In this document: positions 1 to 8,589 of the stretch, piece after piece | Numbering within the stretch: position 1 is the stretch's first letter | Layout: each line of letters starts with the position of its first letter | DNA from: Paenarthrobacter sp. | Lineage (GTDB): Bacteria > Actinomycetota > Actinomycetes > Actinomycetales > Micrococcaceae | Assembly (NCBI GenBank): GCA_031179305.1 | Contig: JAPSHX010000003.1 | Location: 86,055 to 150,054, forward strand | Direction: 5' to 3' | DNA: 64,000 nt | Translations under genes and position numbers: made by a program | Notes under the pieces: model-generated | What the model saw: only the letters and a program-made list of their open reading frames with translations | What the model was told of the DNA's origin: nothing | Database searches by the model: none

Positions 1-461
1 GGACCATCAGCGGGAACGGCCGGTTCTTGAAGGAAAGCGTGGCTTCCTCGCGGCCAGGTGGGCACGTGGAAGTTGTTGGCGCCGACCCCTATGGCTCTGC
101 CTACAGCGGCGGACATCCCGGCGAGATTCTGGTGGACGGTGTGGGCAACTCCTGGCCCGAAACTGAATGGCCCAAGGCTTTCGACCGTTCCATCGTGGAC
201 CGTTTCCTGCGGATTCCCAACGACGAGGTCTACACCACCGTCCACAGACTTCTGGATGAAGAAGGACTCGCGCTAGGCCCGTCCTCCGGGCTCGCTGTTG
301 CCGCGGCCATAAGGGTGGCCCGGGCAGCACCCCACGGTTCGGTGGTGGTGGCCATAGCCCCCGACGCCGGCACAAACTACCTGAGCAAGGCCTTCAACCC
401 GGTGTGGCTGGCGGAGCACGGCATCCGTCTTGCCGCCGACACCCCCGGCGCCCGCGAGTAG
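1..461 (+). CDS. cysteine synthase-family PLP enzyme (3' part only)
   Basis: The reading frame is already open at the window edge and ends at a TAG at 459-461, so only the C-terminal ~150 residues are seen. The first residues read TISGNGRFLKE, which fits the phosphate-binding/active-site loop of fold-type II PLP enzymes (cysteine synthase, cystathionine beta-synthase). A later GPSSGLAVAAA stretch fits the serine-rich PLP-phosphate cradle. The expected role is formation of cysteine or cystathionine from an activated serine in the cytoplasm. Whether it is CysK, CysM or a CBS without its regulatory domain cannot be decided because the N-terminus, with the catalytic lysine, is outside the window. 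No CBS domain follows the catalytic part. Confidence 0.8.
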   Translation, partial: TISGNGRFLKESVASSRPGGHVEVVGADPYGSAYSGGHPGEILVDGVGNSWPETEWPKAFDRSIVDRFLRIPNDEVYTTVHRLLDEEGLALGPSSGLAVAAAIRVARAAPHGSVVVAIAPDAGTNYLSKAFNPVWLAEHGIRLAADTPGARE

Positions 462-520
462 ATGCTCTCTCACATCCCTCGTGTTTGGGGTGGATGCTCT
501 CTCACGTCCCTCGTGTTTGG
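461..520. repeat. direct repeat, 2 x 28 bp
   Basis: Two copies of a 28-bp unit at 461-488 and 493-520 differ at one base (ACATC versus ACGTC) and are separated by 4 bp. They begin at the stop codon of the cysteine synthase-family gene. The unit is not self-complementary, so it is not an intrinsic terminator. Its role is unknown. Confidence 0.85.
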
Positions 521-583
521 CATAAGGACTGCTAGCATCTAAACCTCTGGTCAGCACCGGCCGGCGGGTAATTGGGGGCTTTC

Positions 584-727
584 TTGTTTTCAGCTTTCGG
601 CATTCTCTACATCGTGGTGACAGTGGGCATTGCAGCTTTGGTGATCTATGCCTTGGTGCTGGCGATCATCTTCCTTCGCCTCCGCATTCAGGAGTTGAAG
701 CGGGGACAGGAACCCCCGTTGCGCTAG
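584..727 (+). CDS. small single-pass membrane protein, TTG start
   Basis: A 47-residue frame opens with TTG at 584 and ends with TAG at 725-727. A GGGGG ribosome-binding run sits 5 bases before the TTG. Residues ~5-30 are an unbroken hydrophobic helix (ILYIVVTVGIAALVIYALVL and onward), followed by a basic, charged tail (RLRIQELKRGQ). This looks like an N-out/C-in single-span peptide, possibly a subunit or modulator of a larger membrane protein. It lies 9 bp upstream of the AhpD-like gene and could be co-transcribed with it. No family is recognised. Confidence 0.55.
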   Translation: MFSAFGILYIVVTVGIAALVIYALVLAIIFLRLRIQELKRGQEPPLR

Positions 728-736
728 GCTCCAACC

Positions 737-1219
737 ATGCCTGAACAGGAAACAAAACCTCGTCTGGCCGGCTATCTGGACAAGCAGCAGCCGGATCTTT
801 ACGCGACACTAAGCCACTATTCCCAGCAACTCGTGGACGAAGCTGACCGGCTTGGCATCCCGCGCCGCACCCTTGAACTCATAAACTACTTGTGCTCGCA
901 GATCAACGGCTGCGCCTTTTGCTTGGACCTTCACCATCGCCGGGCCTTGAAGTACGGCGAGACAGAACAGCGGCTGTCCCTTGTTGCCGTTTACAAGGAA
1001 GTTCAGCTGTTTGAACCCGCCGAGGTGGTGGCCATGGAGATTGCGGAGCAGATCACCCGCATGAGTACGTCGAGGCCCAGCCCTGAGCTTTTCGAACAGG
1101 CACGCCGGCACTACAGCGACGAGCAGATAAGTGTCCTCTGCATGGCGGCAATAGGGATTAACGCCTTCAACCGACTGTCCATCTTGAGTGAGCACCCGGT
1201 CCGCGCGGCCAAGAAGTAG
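737..1219 (+). CDS. carboxymuconolactone decarboxylase / AhpD-like protein
   Basis: This 160-residue protein has the AhpD-family helical core with a CAFCLDLHHRRA motif (CxxC followed by His) at about residues 57-68. The motif is the redox pair used by alkylhydroperoxidase-like members. The sequence INYLCSQINGCAFC before it matches the usual active-site helix. Such proteins reduce peroxides or act as thiol-disulfide carriers in the cytoplasm; true carboxymuconolactone decarboxylases lack the CxxC. The natural substrate is not evident. It stands alone on its strand apart from the small membrane peptide immediately upstream. Confidence 0.8.
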   Translation: MPEQETKPRLAGYLDKQQPDLYATLSHYSQQLVDEADRLGIPRRTLELINYLCSQINGCAFCLDLHHRRALKYGETEQRLSLVAVYKEVQLFEPAEVVAMEIAEQITRMSTSRPSPELFEQARRHYSDEQISVLCMAAIGINAFNRLSILSEHPVRAAKK

Positions 1220-1230
1220 ACCCACGGCCA

Positions 1231-1356
1231 GTCAGGGCGTGCCGCCGCCACTTACTTTGGGCTCCGACAAGCGTCCGACACACCCCTTAGCGGGCGTGTC
1301 GGAGCCATCCAGGATTCAATGTGGGTGTTGAGTGCCGAGGCTCGTGGGGCCCTGAC
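1231..1356. repeat. inverted-terminal-repeat element, copy 1
   Basis: This 126-bp non-coding element begins GTCAGGGC (1231-1238) and ends GCCCTGAC (1349-1356), perfect 8-bp terminal inverted repeats. Inside is a second inverted repeat, GGCTCCGACA near 1260 pairing with TGTCGGAGCC near 1297-1306. A second copy lies at 1428-1554. The organisation resembles a MITE or REP-type element; no target-site duplication is obvious. Confidence 0.65.
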
Positions 1357-1427
1357 CCTCTTTGTCCCTGAATCAGCCCGCGGGCAGGCAAGGCGAGGGC
1401 CGCCGTCGTAAGTTCTTAGAGGTGTCA

Positions 1428-1554
1428 GTCAGGGCGTGCCGCCACCACCTACTTTGGGCTCCGACAAGCGTCCGACACACCCCTTGGCAGGCGTGTTGGA
1501 GCCATCCAGGATTCAATGTGGGTGTTGAAGGTACCACCCAAGGAGAGCCCTGAC
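1428..1554. repeat. inverted-terminal-repeat element, copy 2
   Basis: This second copy of the element at 1231-1356 is in the same orientation with the same GTCAGGGC/GCCCTGAC ends. The first 103 bp (1426-1528 versus 1229-1331) are nearly identical to copy 1, while the right-hand ~20 bp have diverged. The 432-bp gap between the AhpD-like gene and the permease contains these two elements, a short unique spacer and no gene that I can support. Confidence 0.65.
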
Positions 1555-1651
1555 CCTGTTGAAACGAGATCAGGCCCCTGGGCAACCGGCAAGGGTTGCC
1601 CAGGGGCTGATTGACTTCCCAAGAAGGCCAGGAAGCGGGGACCAGAAGGTC

Positions 1652-3106
1652 CTAAGCGTCCACAGCCTTCTTGAGCGACCGGCGTCGTCCGTACTTGAAG
1701 TAGAAGACGGCGTAGCAGGCACCCACGAACGGAACGCCGAACAAGAGTGCAGCCACTTGGTTGGGGTCGAACGCGATGCCGATCAGCGATACCAGGCAGA
1801 GCGCGAACGCGAGGATCGGTACCAGCGGAAACAACGGAGCCTTGTACGGAAGCGTGCTGAGGTCTCCACCGTTCTTGATGAACGTCCGGCGGTAGATGAA
1901 GTGTGAAGCGACGATGGACATCCAAACACCAACGGTCGCGAAACCTGCCACGGAAACGAGCACCAAGTAGACGGTCGCCGGGGCAACAACGCTGCTGATC
2001 AGCGAAGCCAGGCCACCCAGCATACTGACGCACAGGGCCACCATGGGGATCCCGCGTTTGGTCAGTTTACGGAAGGCCTTGGGGGCGTGGCCTTCGTCGG
2101 ACAGCGAGAAGAGCATACGCGCACAGGAGAAAAGTCCGCAGTTGCCGGCGGAAAGCAGTGCCGTGATGATCACGAAGTTCATGATGTCCGCGGCGTACGG
2201 GATGCCGAGCATGGAGAAGACGGTGACAAACGGGCTCTCGTCCACGCTGACTTGTTCGTAGGGAATGGTGGCGGCGATGACCACGATCGCACCAACAAAG
2301 AAGATCATGAGTCGAATGACGGTGGTCCGCATCGCCTTGGGGATGTTCGCGCCGGGGTTTGCGGTCTCTCCCGCGGCAACGCCGATCAACTCGGAGCCCG
2401 AGAAGGCGTAAAAGACCGCCAGGCATGTGACGAAGACGCCAGTGAATCCGTTCGGGAAGAGCCCGCCCGGAGTGCTGAAGTTCTCACCAAAGGAGGGAAA
2501 CTCGCCAGGGGCCAGAGGGTGGAAACCTGCCAAAGCGGCGCCACCCAGGATGATCAGGCCGACGACGGCGGCCACCTTGATGAGCGCAAACCAGAACTCC
2601 GATTCGCCAAAGACGCGTGATGAGATGGCGTTCAGGGTGAACAGGACTGTGGCGAAAATGAGGCACCAGATCCAGACGTCGACGCCCGGGAACCAGCGTT
2701 GCATGAGTAATCCTGCCGCGGTGAACTCGGAGCCCAGGGCCACGGCCCAGCAGAGCCAGTACAACCAAGCCGTGGCAAAACCGGTGGCCGGGCCAATGGT
2801 GCGGGCGGCATAGATGTGGAAGGCACCTGAGACGGGGAACGCAACGGCGAGCTCCCCGAGACATGCCATCACCAGGTAGACCACCACGGCGCCGATGAGG
2901 AAGGCAATGACGGCACCCAGCGGGCCGGCGGTGGAGATGGTGTATCCGGAACTAACGAACAGGCCAGAGCCGATGACACCGCCCATGGCGATCATCACCA
3001 GGTGCCGGGCCTCCATGGACCGGCGAAGCCCTGAATGTGAGGTGCCAGTCCGGGACTGTACCTCGGTTGCCGATGTTTCGGCTTCTGTGGGGGAGCTGAG
3101 TCCCAT
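1652..3106 (-). CDS. amino acid permease (APC superfamily, AAT type)
   Basis: This is a ~484-residue integral membrane transporter with about 12 hydrophobic segments. The first span carries the APC signature GGVIGSGLFVSSG used for substrate binding, preceded by the basic RRSMEARHLVMIAMGG stretch typical of the AAT group (GABA, proline, aromatic or lysine permeases). The ATG at 3106 is chosen because CGGAGGGAAT lies just before it; an in-frame upstream extension to 3205 has no ribosome-binding site and looks non-coding. Substrate cannot be assigned. It is monocistronic, with a 255-bp gap to pabC. Confidence 0.88.
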   Translation of the reverse strand: MGLSSPTEAETSATEVQSRTGTSHSGLRRSMEARHLVMIAMGGVIGSGLFVSSGYTISTAGPLGAVIAFLIGAVVVYLVMACLGELAVAFPVSGAFHIYAARTIGPATGFATAWLYWLCWAVALGSEFTAAGLLMQRWFPGVDVWIWCLIFATVLFTLNAISSRVFGESEFWFALIKVAAVVGLIILGGAALAGFHPLAPGEFPSFGENFSTPGGLFPNGFTGVFVTCLAVFYAFSGSELIGVAAGETANPGANIPKAMRTTVIRLMIFFVGAIVVIAATIPYEQVSVDESPFVTVFSMLGIPYAADIMNFVIITALLSAGNCGLFSCARMLFSLSDEGHAPKAFRKLTKRGIPMVALCVSMLGGLASLISSVVAPATVYLVLVSVAGFATVGVWMSIVASHFIYRRTFIKNGGDLSTLPYKAPLFPLVPILAFALCLVSLIGIAFDPNQVAALLFGVPFVGACYAVFYFKYGRRRSLKKAVDA

Positions 3107-3360
3107 ATTCCCTCCGGGAAGTTTGCCGGCAAAGTCTGAAGTAGTGCTAGAGGGACGTGATCCAACTAACACGAGAACAAGATTCATCACATGACGAATG
3201 ACCATTTCAAGGAGGATAAGAAATGCGATTGGACCTACCGGGCGCTCATCGCTGAGGCCAAGATTTCCTAATCATTCAGTCATGCGAGCAATTACTCTAC
3301 TTGTGAGCTGCTAGGTTCTAGCGGGGCTTCATAAATGAAAAGCCTTCGAAGCCCAGTGAA

Positions 3361-4302
3361 TTACTCGATGCCTGCGAACAGTTCGTTGAGTTCCGCAGTG
3401 AGCTGTTTCCGAACGCCCGGTGTACCGATTTCCTTACCATTGATGTGGTTCACAGGGGCGATCAAGCGGATGCTTGAGATAAGCCACACGGCGTCGGCAT
3501 CAAAGAGGTCTTGCGGCACAAGTGGCCCATAGCCGAGCTCCCAACCGGCAGCTTTTGCAGCTGCGAACAGTGCCCCCTGCGAGGTGCCGGGCAGTATTCC
3601 GCTGTCATGTTGCGGAGTGATGAGGCGACGTACGGTCCTCACGGAACCTTCGCCGTCGTCGACTGTTTCAAGGTGGGCCAGCAAGACCGTGGAGGTTGGG
3701 CCCTCTAGAACGCGGCCATCGGTGGAAGTGAAGATTGCGTCATCTGCGCCCTGCTTATGCGCAAAGCGCAGCGCCGCCATGTTTACTGCATAAGAGAGCG
3801 TCTTGGCGCCCAGCAACAGCCATGGCGCCCGCTCGCCGGCTTCGGTGTCGAAGCCACGGTCCAAAAGTACGACGTCGATGCCCGTCTCACGTTGTCGGCG
3901 ACTGCCCGCAGGCGAGGGCGATGCCTGCACCCAGCATGTGGGGCTCGCGGCGCCTTCGACACCGCGGGTCACGATCAGCTTGACCACGACCTCGTCCTCC
4001 TCCGGCGTGGGAGCCGGGTGGACATCGCGGAACTCATGGATTGCGGTATCGATCGCCTTGCGCCAGGCATCCTGCTCCGGAAGTACCAGGTCCAAGGCTG
4101 CTGCGGAACTGCTCAGCCGGTTCAGGTGGGCTTGGACCTTGCGGGCACGTCCCTGAACGGCGAGGAGTGATTCGAACACTCCGTCGCCGCGGGTGGCGCC
4201 AAGGTCCGTAGCCATGAGCTGGGGCTGGCTTGAATCGGCAATGCGTCCATTTTCGAAGGCGGGGTCAAGGAAAACCAGGACCGTGGGAGCAGGTGAAGTC
4301 AT
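3361..4302 (-). CDS. pabC: aminodeoxychorismate lyase / class IV aminotransferase
   Basis: This 313-residue PLP-fold type IV enzyme is expected to release pyruvate from 4-amino-4-deoxychorismate to give p-aminobenzoate for folate. The Schiff-base lysine is expected in GAKTLSYAVN (about residue 167), and TRGDGVFESLLA near residue 37 matches the N-terminal family signature. Later LEGPTSTVLLA fits the cofactor-phosphate region. A P-loop/PabB fusion, the preceding pathway step, lies 1.6 kb away on the same strand, supporting PabC over branched-chain or D-amino-acid aminotransferase. The intervening cardiolipin synthase is on the other strand. No PabA amidotransferase gene is in the window. Confidence 0.82.
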   Translation of the reverse strand: MTSPAPTVLVFLDPAFENGRIADSSQPQLMATDLGATRGDGVFESLLAVQGRARKVQAHLNRLSSSAAALDLVLPEQDAWRKAIDTAIHEFRDVHPAPTPEEDEVVVKLIVTRGVEGAASPTCWVQASPSPAGSRRQRETGIDVVLLDRGFDTEAGERAPWLLLGAKTLSYAVNMAALRFAHKQGADDAIFTSTDGRVLEGPTSTVLLAHLETVDDGEGSVRTVRRLITPQHDSGILPGTSQGALFAAAKAAGWELGYGPLVPQDLFDADAVWLISSIRLIAPVNHINGKEIGTPGVRKQLTAELNELFAGIE

Positions 4303-4331
4303 GGTCCCAGCTTAGTGCGGGGCCGTGGCGC

Positions 4332-5861
4332 ATGACTTTGCCGGATAGGCTGTGGACACTGTTGTTCTTGGACCGTGGGGGTTTGCAGGTGCTCTTTCCT
4401 TTTCCGTTTGGCCAGGAGTGGACCTGGTTACTAGGCGCGTGGGCCATCGCGGAAGTGATCATGCGCGTCGTCCTCTTGGGCATCATTCCCGGCAACCGGC
4501 GTCCCACCACCGCCATGGCCTGGCTTTTGGCTGTGTTCCTCATCCCATCCGTAGGGTTTGTCCTCTTCCTCCTCTTTGGCAATTTCAAGCTGTCCAAGCG
4601 CAGGCGTGAGCAGCAGGAAGAAGTGAATCGGCGCGTGCGTGCCGTCACTTCCGACCTTGCAGATCCAGTAAGTGTCTACTCTGGCCCGGAATGGGTGAAG
4701 TCCGCGGGTGAGCTGAACCACAGGCTTGGTTCGTTGCCCATGGTGGACGGCAACAAGGTTGAACTGATTCCCGGCTACGAGGAGTCGATCAAGGCCATGG
4801 CCGAGGCTGTCCGGAGCGCCAAGGACTACGTCAATGCGGAGTTCTACATCATGAGCAGCGACTCCGTCACCGACGAACTTCTGACTGAGCTGGAGAAAGC
4901 GACCGAGCGCGGTGTCACGGTCAGGCTCCTCTTCGACCACATCGGAACCCTTCGCGTTAAGGGATACCGCCGTCTGATCCGAAGACTGAAGGCAAGCAAG
5001 ATCCAATGGAAGCGGATGCTCCCGCTTTTGCCCATTCACGGTCAATGGCGGCGCCCGGACCTGAGGAACCACCGCAAGATCATGGTGATCGACGGATTGG
5101 TCGCTTTCACCGGCTCTCAGAACTTGATCGAGCCTTCCTACAACAACCCGAAGCACCACAAAGTGGGACGCAAATGGGTTGAGCTCATGTCCCGGCTTGA
5201 GGGACCGATCGTCGCTACCCTGAATGTCGTGTTCGCGACGGACTGGCTCAGCGAAACCGACGAGTCCCTGGAAGACCAGCTGCAGCTGCCAGACCAGCCG
5301 GCACCTGGTCGCGTCACAGCCCAGGTAGTGCCGAGTGGCCCGGGTTTCGCCACCGAGAATAACCTCCGCCTGTTCAACACCCTGATCTATTCCGCGCAGC
5401 ACACGATCTCCATTTGCAGCCCCTACTTCGTCCCTGACGATTCCCTGCTGTATGCGATCACCACAGCAGCGCAGCGAGGCGTCGCTGTGGAGCTCTTCGT
5501 GTCCGAAAAGGGGGACCAGTTCCTGGTTCACCACGCCCAACGTTCCTACTACGAAGCCCTGCTGGATGCCGGAGTTCGCATCTACTTGTACCGGGCGCCG
5601 TATGTCCTCCATGCCAAGCACTTCACCATTGACGACGAAGTGGCCGTTCTTGGTTCCAGCAACATGGACATGCGCTCCTTCTCCCTGAACATGGAGGTCT
5701 CGGTGATGCTCCTCGGCGCCGAAACCGTGAACCTCATGCGGGCCGTGGAGTCCACGTATCGCGAGGTGTCCCGTGAGCTTATGTTGGAAGACTGGATGGA
5801 CAGACCCCCGCTGGCCAAGTATGTGGATAACGTGGCCAGATTGACGGCGACCCTCCAGTAG
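4332..5861 (+). CDS. cls: cardiolipin synthase (phospholipase D superfamily)
   Basis: This 509-residue protein has two N-terminal membrane spans (about residues 20-80), then two HKD phosphodiesterase motifs: HRKIMVID followed by GLVAFTGSQN, and HAKHFTID followed by DEVAVLGSSNMDMRS. This architecture is that of bacterial ClsA-type enzymes, which condense phosphatidylglycerol at the cytoplasmic membrane. The ATG at 4332 is preferred: the longer frame from 4230 would overlap the divergent pabC start and adds a non-hydrophobic arginine-rich extension. The ribosome-binding site is weak. Confidence 0.88.
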   Translation: MTLPDRLWTLLFLDRGGLQVLFPFPFGQEWTWLLGAWAIAEVIMRVVLLGIIPGNRRPTTAMAWLLAVFLIPSVGFVLFLLFGNFKLSKRRREQQEEVNRRVRAVTSDLADPVSVYSGPEWVKSAGELNHRLGSLPMVDGNKVELIPGYEESIKAMAEAVRSAKDYVNAEFYIMSSDSVTDELLTELEKATERGVTVRLLFDHIGTLRVKGYRRLIRRLKASKIQWKRMLPLLPIHGQWRRPDLRNHRKIMVIDGLVAFTGSQNLIEPSYNNPKHHKVGRKWVELMSRLEGPIVATLNVVFATDWLSETDESLEDQLQLPDQPAPGRVTAQVVPSGPGFATENNLRLFNTLIYSAQHTISICSPYFVPDDSLLYAITTAAQRGVAVELFVSEKGDQFLVHHAQRSYYEALLDAGVRIYLYRAPYVLHAKHFTIDDEVAVLGSSNMDMRSFSLNMEVSVMLLGAETVNLMRAVESTYREVSRELMLEDWMDRPPLAKYVDNVARLTATLQ

Positions 5862-5876
5862 TCCTCAACTGGGGAC

Positions 5877-7925
5877 CTATCCCGGGAATTCAGCGCCCAG
5901 CGTGGACAGCACGCCGAAGGCCTTGGTCCGGATTTCCTCGTACTCGTCGTCCGCAACGGAATCCGCAGTGATGGCCCCACCCACGCCGAGGGACAAGGTT
6001 CGCCCGCCGGCGCCGTCGGGATTGACCACCAGGGTGCGGATCACCACGGCGAGATCCGTGGCCGCGTTCAACGAGAAGTAACCGATGGCGCCGGAGTAGA
6101 TGCCCCGCGGACCTGATTCGAGCTGGTCGAGGATGTCCATAGTGCTGATTTTCGGCGCACCTGTCATGGACCCAGCCGGAAACGCTGCAGCCAGGGCTTC
6201 CGCCCGCGGAGCCCCCGGACGAAGGTGCGCGTCTATGGTGCTCACCATTTGGTGCACCGTTGCGTAGCTCTCGATCGCGCACAGCCGGCTGACGGTCACC
6301 GAACCGGGAATGGCGAAATGGCTGAGGTCGTTGCGCAGCAGGTCCACGATCATGATGTTTTCCGCGCGGTCCTTCAGCGACGTCTCAAGATCGTGCCGCA
6401 AAGCAGCGTCCTCGGAGGGGTCAGAGGATCGGCCCCGTGTCCCCTTGATCGGCTCTGCGCGCATGCCGCCGTCGGACAGGATGCGGAGGAACCGCTCGGG
6501 TGACGTACTCGCGACCACCAGTTCGCCGAATCGAAGGTAACTGGCGAACGGTGCCGGGTTCCGGCGTCGAAGGCTCAGGTAGCTCGCCCAAGCATCCAAG
6601 TCGCCGGCGGGGGCTTCCAACGTGGTGGTCAGGCAGATTTCGTAGGAGTTGCCTTCGCTGATTTCGTGCTGGGAGTCCGCGATCTTGCGCTTGTAATCCG
6701 TGGCGGAGTCCCGGCTGGTGAATTCGGGAACCGAGTCGGCTGGGACTGCGGCGGAGGGATGACCGGCGGCGTCAAGATCACAAGCGGAGGCAGCCTCGAC
6801 GGCAGCGCGGGCCTCACGGAACCATTCCTCGGCGTCGGGCGCGTCCAAGGCGAGCAGCCAGACAGTTTGTTCGCGATGATCCAGCACCACAGCCCGGCCG
6901 GCAAAGAGCAAGGCCGCGTCCGGGGTGTCGGAGGCGACGTCATTGCCGCCGGTTTCGCGCTTGAGCTCGTAGCCGAGGTAGCCGAGCCAGCCAAGCGTGA
7001 ACTGGCCGTCGTAGCCGCGGGGTGCGCGTACGGCGCGGCGGCCCCAGACGGAATCGAGCCAGCGGAAGAACGGCCCCGACGTGCTCACGGTGGCGGAACC
7101 GGCGGTCACTTGGGTAGTGCCGGACCGGTGCAAAACCGACTGGCCGAAGGTGCCGCCGTCGTCCGCCAAAATGCTGAAGCGGCTGCGCGCGGCCGCTTGG
7201 GAGCGGCCGGTGACGGCAGAGGCATTGGAAGAATCCAGCCACACCGCGTTCGTGGACTGGCCACAAAGGGAAGCGAACAGAAGCGCTGCGTCGGGCATCG
7301 CCTCCAAGCGCTCGGAGAGCAATTGCAGTCCTCGCCGGGCGCTGAGTTCGGGCGACAAGATGGCAGCAACCGGAGGCAAATACATGAGCGCTTGGAGGAC
7401 ATCATCCGGTGCGCTGCCGTCCGCAAGGTTCTGCACCCGGACATCAGCGGAACCGATCACCTCATCGGTTGAAAGCCACTCATCCTCTTGGGCTGCCCAG
7501 CTGTCCCAGTACGGTTCGTAGGTGCTTCCGTCACGAGTTAATGCCCGACGACGGCGATCGTCGCCGGGGGATTCCACCCACACCACGGCGTCCAGCATGG
7601 GACGGGCTGCGTCGGCCGCCGCTCCTACGCCTTCCACAATGACTATCTCGGCGGGCAGCGTGACGTTCAGGCCGCCGTCGTAATGCTTCTCCCAATCCCA
7701 ACTGGTCCACTCCGCGGCCATGCCCTCACTCAGCGGCTTCAGGACCGTGCCAACGTACCGCTCAATGCCGGGCATGAGACCGTTCCACCCGGGGTAGATG
7801 TCCTCTAGATGGAATAGCGAAACCTTGTGGTGCTGCCGCAAGCGGGCCGCCAGTTCAACGGCCAGTGTGGTCTTTCCTGCGCCGGACCTGCCGTCAACAG
7901 CGATGATCACAGGTGCAGGGGTCAT
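5877..7925 (-). CDS. pabB: P-loop NTPase fused to aminodeoxychorismate synthase component I
   Basis: This 682-residue two-part protein begins with a uridine-kinase-like P-loop domain: Walker A GRSGAGKTT at residues 12-20, with a DDRRRR basic lid helix further on. From about residue 240 it is a chorismate-binding enzyme. The PIKGTRGR motif (about residue 490) carries the lysine that distinguishes PabB from anthranilate synthase (PIAGT), and later GSMTGAPK and YSGAIGYFS blocks are the conserved chorismate/Mg site. It would aminate chorismate on the way to p-aminobenzoate, normally with PabA. The ATG at 7925 overlaps the stop of the upstream phosphatase gene (ATGA), so translation is probably coupled. 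The N-terminal kinase-like domain is unexpected for PabB and its role is unknown. Confidence 0.88.
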   Translation of the reverse strand: MTPAPVIIAVDGRSGAGKTTLAVELAARLRQHHKVSLFHLEDIYPGWNGLMPGIERYVGTVLKPLSEGMAAEWTSWDWEKHYDGGLNVTLPAEIVIVEGVGAAADAARPMLDAVVWVESPGDDRRRRALTRDGSTYEPYWDSWAAQEDEWLSTDEVIGSADVRVQNLADGSAPDDVLQALMYLPPVAAILSPELSARRGLQLLSERLEAMPDAALLFASLCGQSTNAVWLDSSNASAVTGRSQAAARSRFSILADDGGTFGQSVLHRSGTTQVTAGSATVSTSGPFFRWLDSVWGRRAVRAPRGYDGQFTLGWLGYLGYELKRETGGNDVASDTPDAALLFAGRAVVLDHREQTVWLLALDAPDAEEWFREARAAVEAASACDLDAAGHPSAAVPADSVPEFTSRDSATDYKRKIADSQHEISEGNSYEICLTTTLEAPAGDLDAWASYLSLRRRNPAPFASYLRFGELVVASTSPERFLRILSDGGMRAEPIKGTRGRSSDPSEDAALRHDLETSLKDRAENIMIVDLLRNDLSHFAIPGSVTVSRLCAIESYATVHQMVSTIDAHLRPGAPRAEALAAAFPAGSMTGAPKISTMDILDQLESGPRGIYSGAIGYFSLNAATDLAVVIRTLVVNPDGAGGRTLSLGVGGAITADSVADDEYEEIRTKAFGVLSTLGAEFPG

Positions 7926-8500
7926 GTCATAGAGGTTACCTGCTGGTGGTCCTGGCCTGTGGCGGCCTCCGCGGAGCTGATGGCTGCCTTGACATACTGC
8001 ACGATCCCGGGAATGGCGGCCTTGATGAGCGCCCATGTGTTGTCGAAGTCCGCGTGCCCGCCGTACCAAGGGTCTTCGATGCCCAGGTCCAGGGAGTTAC
8101 GGCCCGCCATGTGAGGATCGAAGCTGCGGAGCATCCGGACTTTTTCGAGCGATTCGCGATCCGGCGCGCCCTCCTGAAGCCAGCCGAAATGATCGACGTC
8201 CAGTGCCAGGATGAGATCCCGCTCAGCGAACCACTCGCGCCTCCACTGCCGTGCGACGTGGTCCTCCGATGCGAGGTGCTGGGCCGTTAGGACACGTGCG
8301 GCGCGCGGGTCGATGGGGTGTCCCACCTCGTACCCTGTAGTGCCCGCGGAGTCCACCACTACGAGTTCGCCGAGCCCTTCCGCTTCGAAGGCTCCGGTAA
8401 GCATGAGCGCTGCCATGGGCGAGCGGCAGATGTTTCCAGTGCAGACCGTGATGATGCGGTATGGGCTCGTCGTTGAGTACATGCAGCAAGCATGATTCAT
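7922..8500 (-). CDS. low-molecular-weight protein-tyrosine phosphatase
   Basis: This 192-residue protein has the signature loop CTGNICRS (nucleophile C20, arginine R26) close to the N-terminus. A DPW motif (GIEDPWYGG) around residues 135-145 supplies the catalytic aspartate. It is expected to dephosphorylate phosphotyrosine on cytoplasmic proteins. It lies immediately upstream of the pabB fusion with a 4-bp overlap. AGAGGGGG is the ribosome-binding site. That run is part of a CCCCCT/AGGGGG hairpin (8505-8523), which could mask it. Confidence 0.85.
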   Translation of the reverse strand: MNHACCMYSTTSPYRIITVCTGNICRSPMAALMLTGAFEAEGLGELVVVDSAGTTGYEVGHPIDPRAARVLTAQHLASEDHVARQWRREWFAERDLILALDVDHFGWLQEGAPDRESLEKVRMLRSFDPHMAGRNSLDLGIEDPWYGGHADFDNTWALIKAAIPGIVQYVKAAISSAEAATGQDHQQVTSMT

Positions 8501-8589
8501 GGCGCCCCCTCTTGGCTAGGGGGAACTTCACAAGTGAGTCACTTTTTCTGTCAAAGCTGTCACGCATGTGCTTTGAGCATGTGCTTGCG

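Noticed and set aside
4230..4331. N-terminal extension of cardiolipin synthase
   Set aside because: Overlaps the divergent pabC start, and is arginine-rich without conservation; ATG 4332 precedes the expected membrane span.
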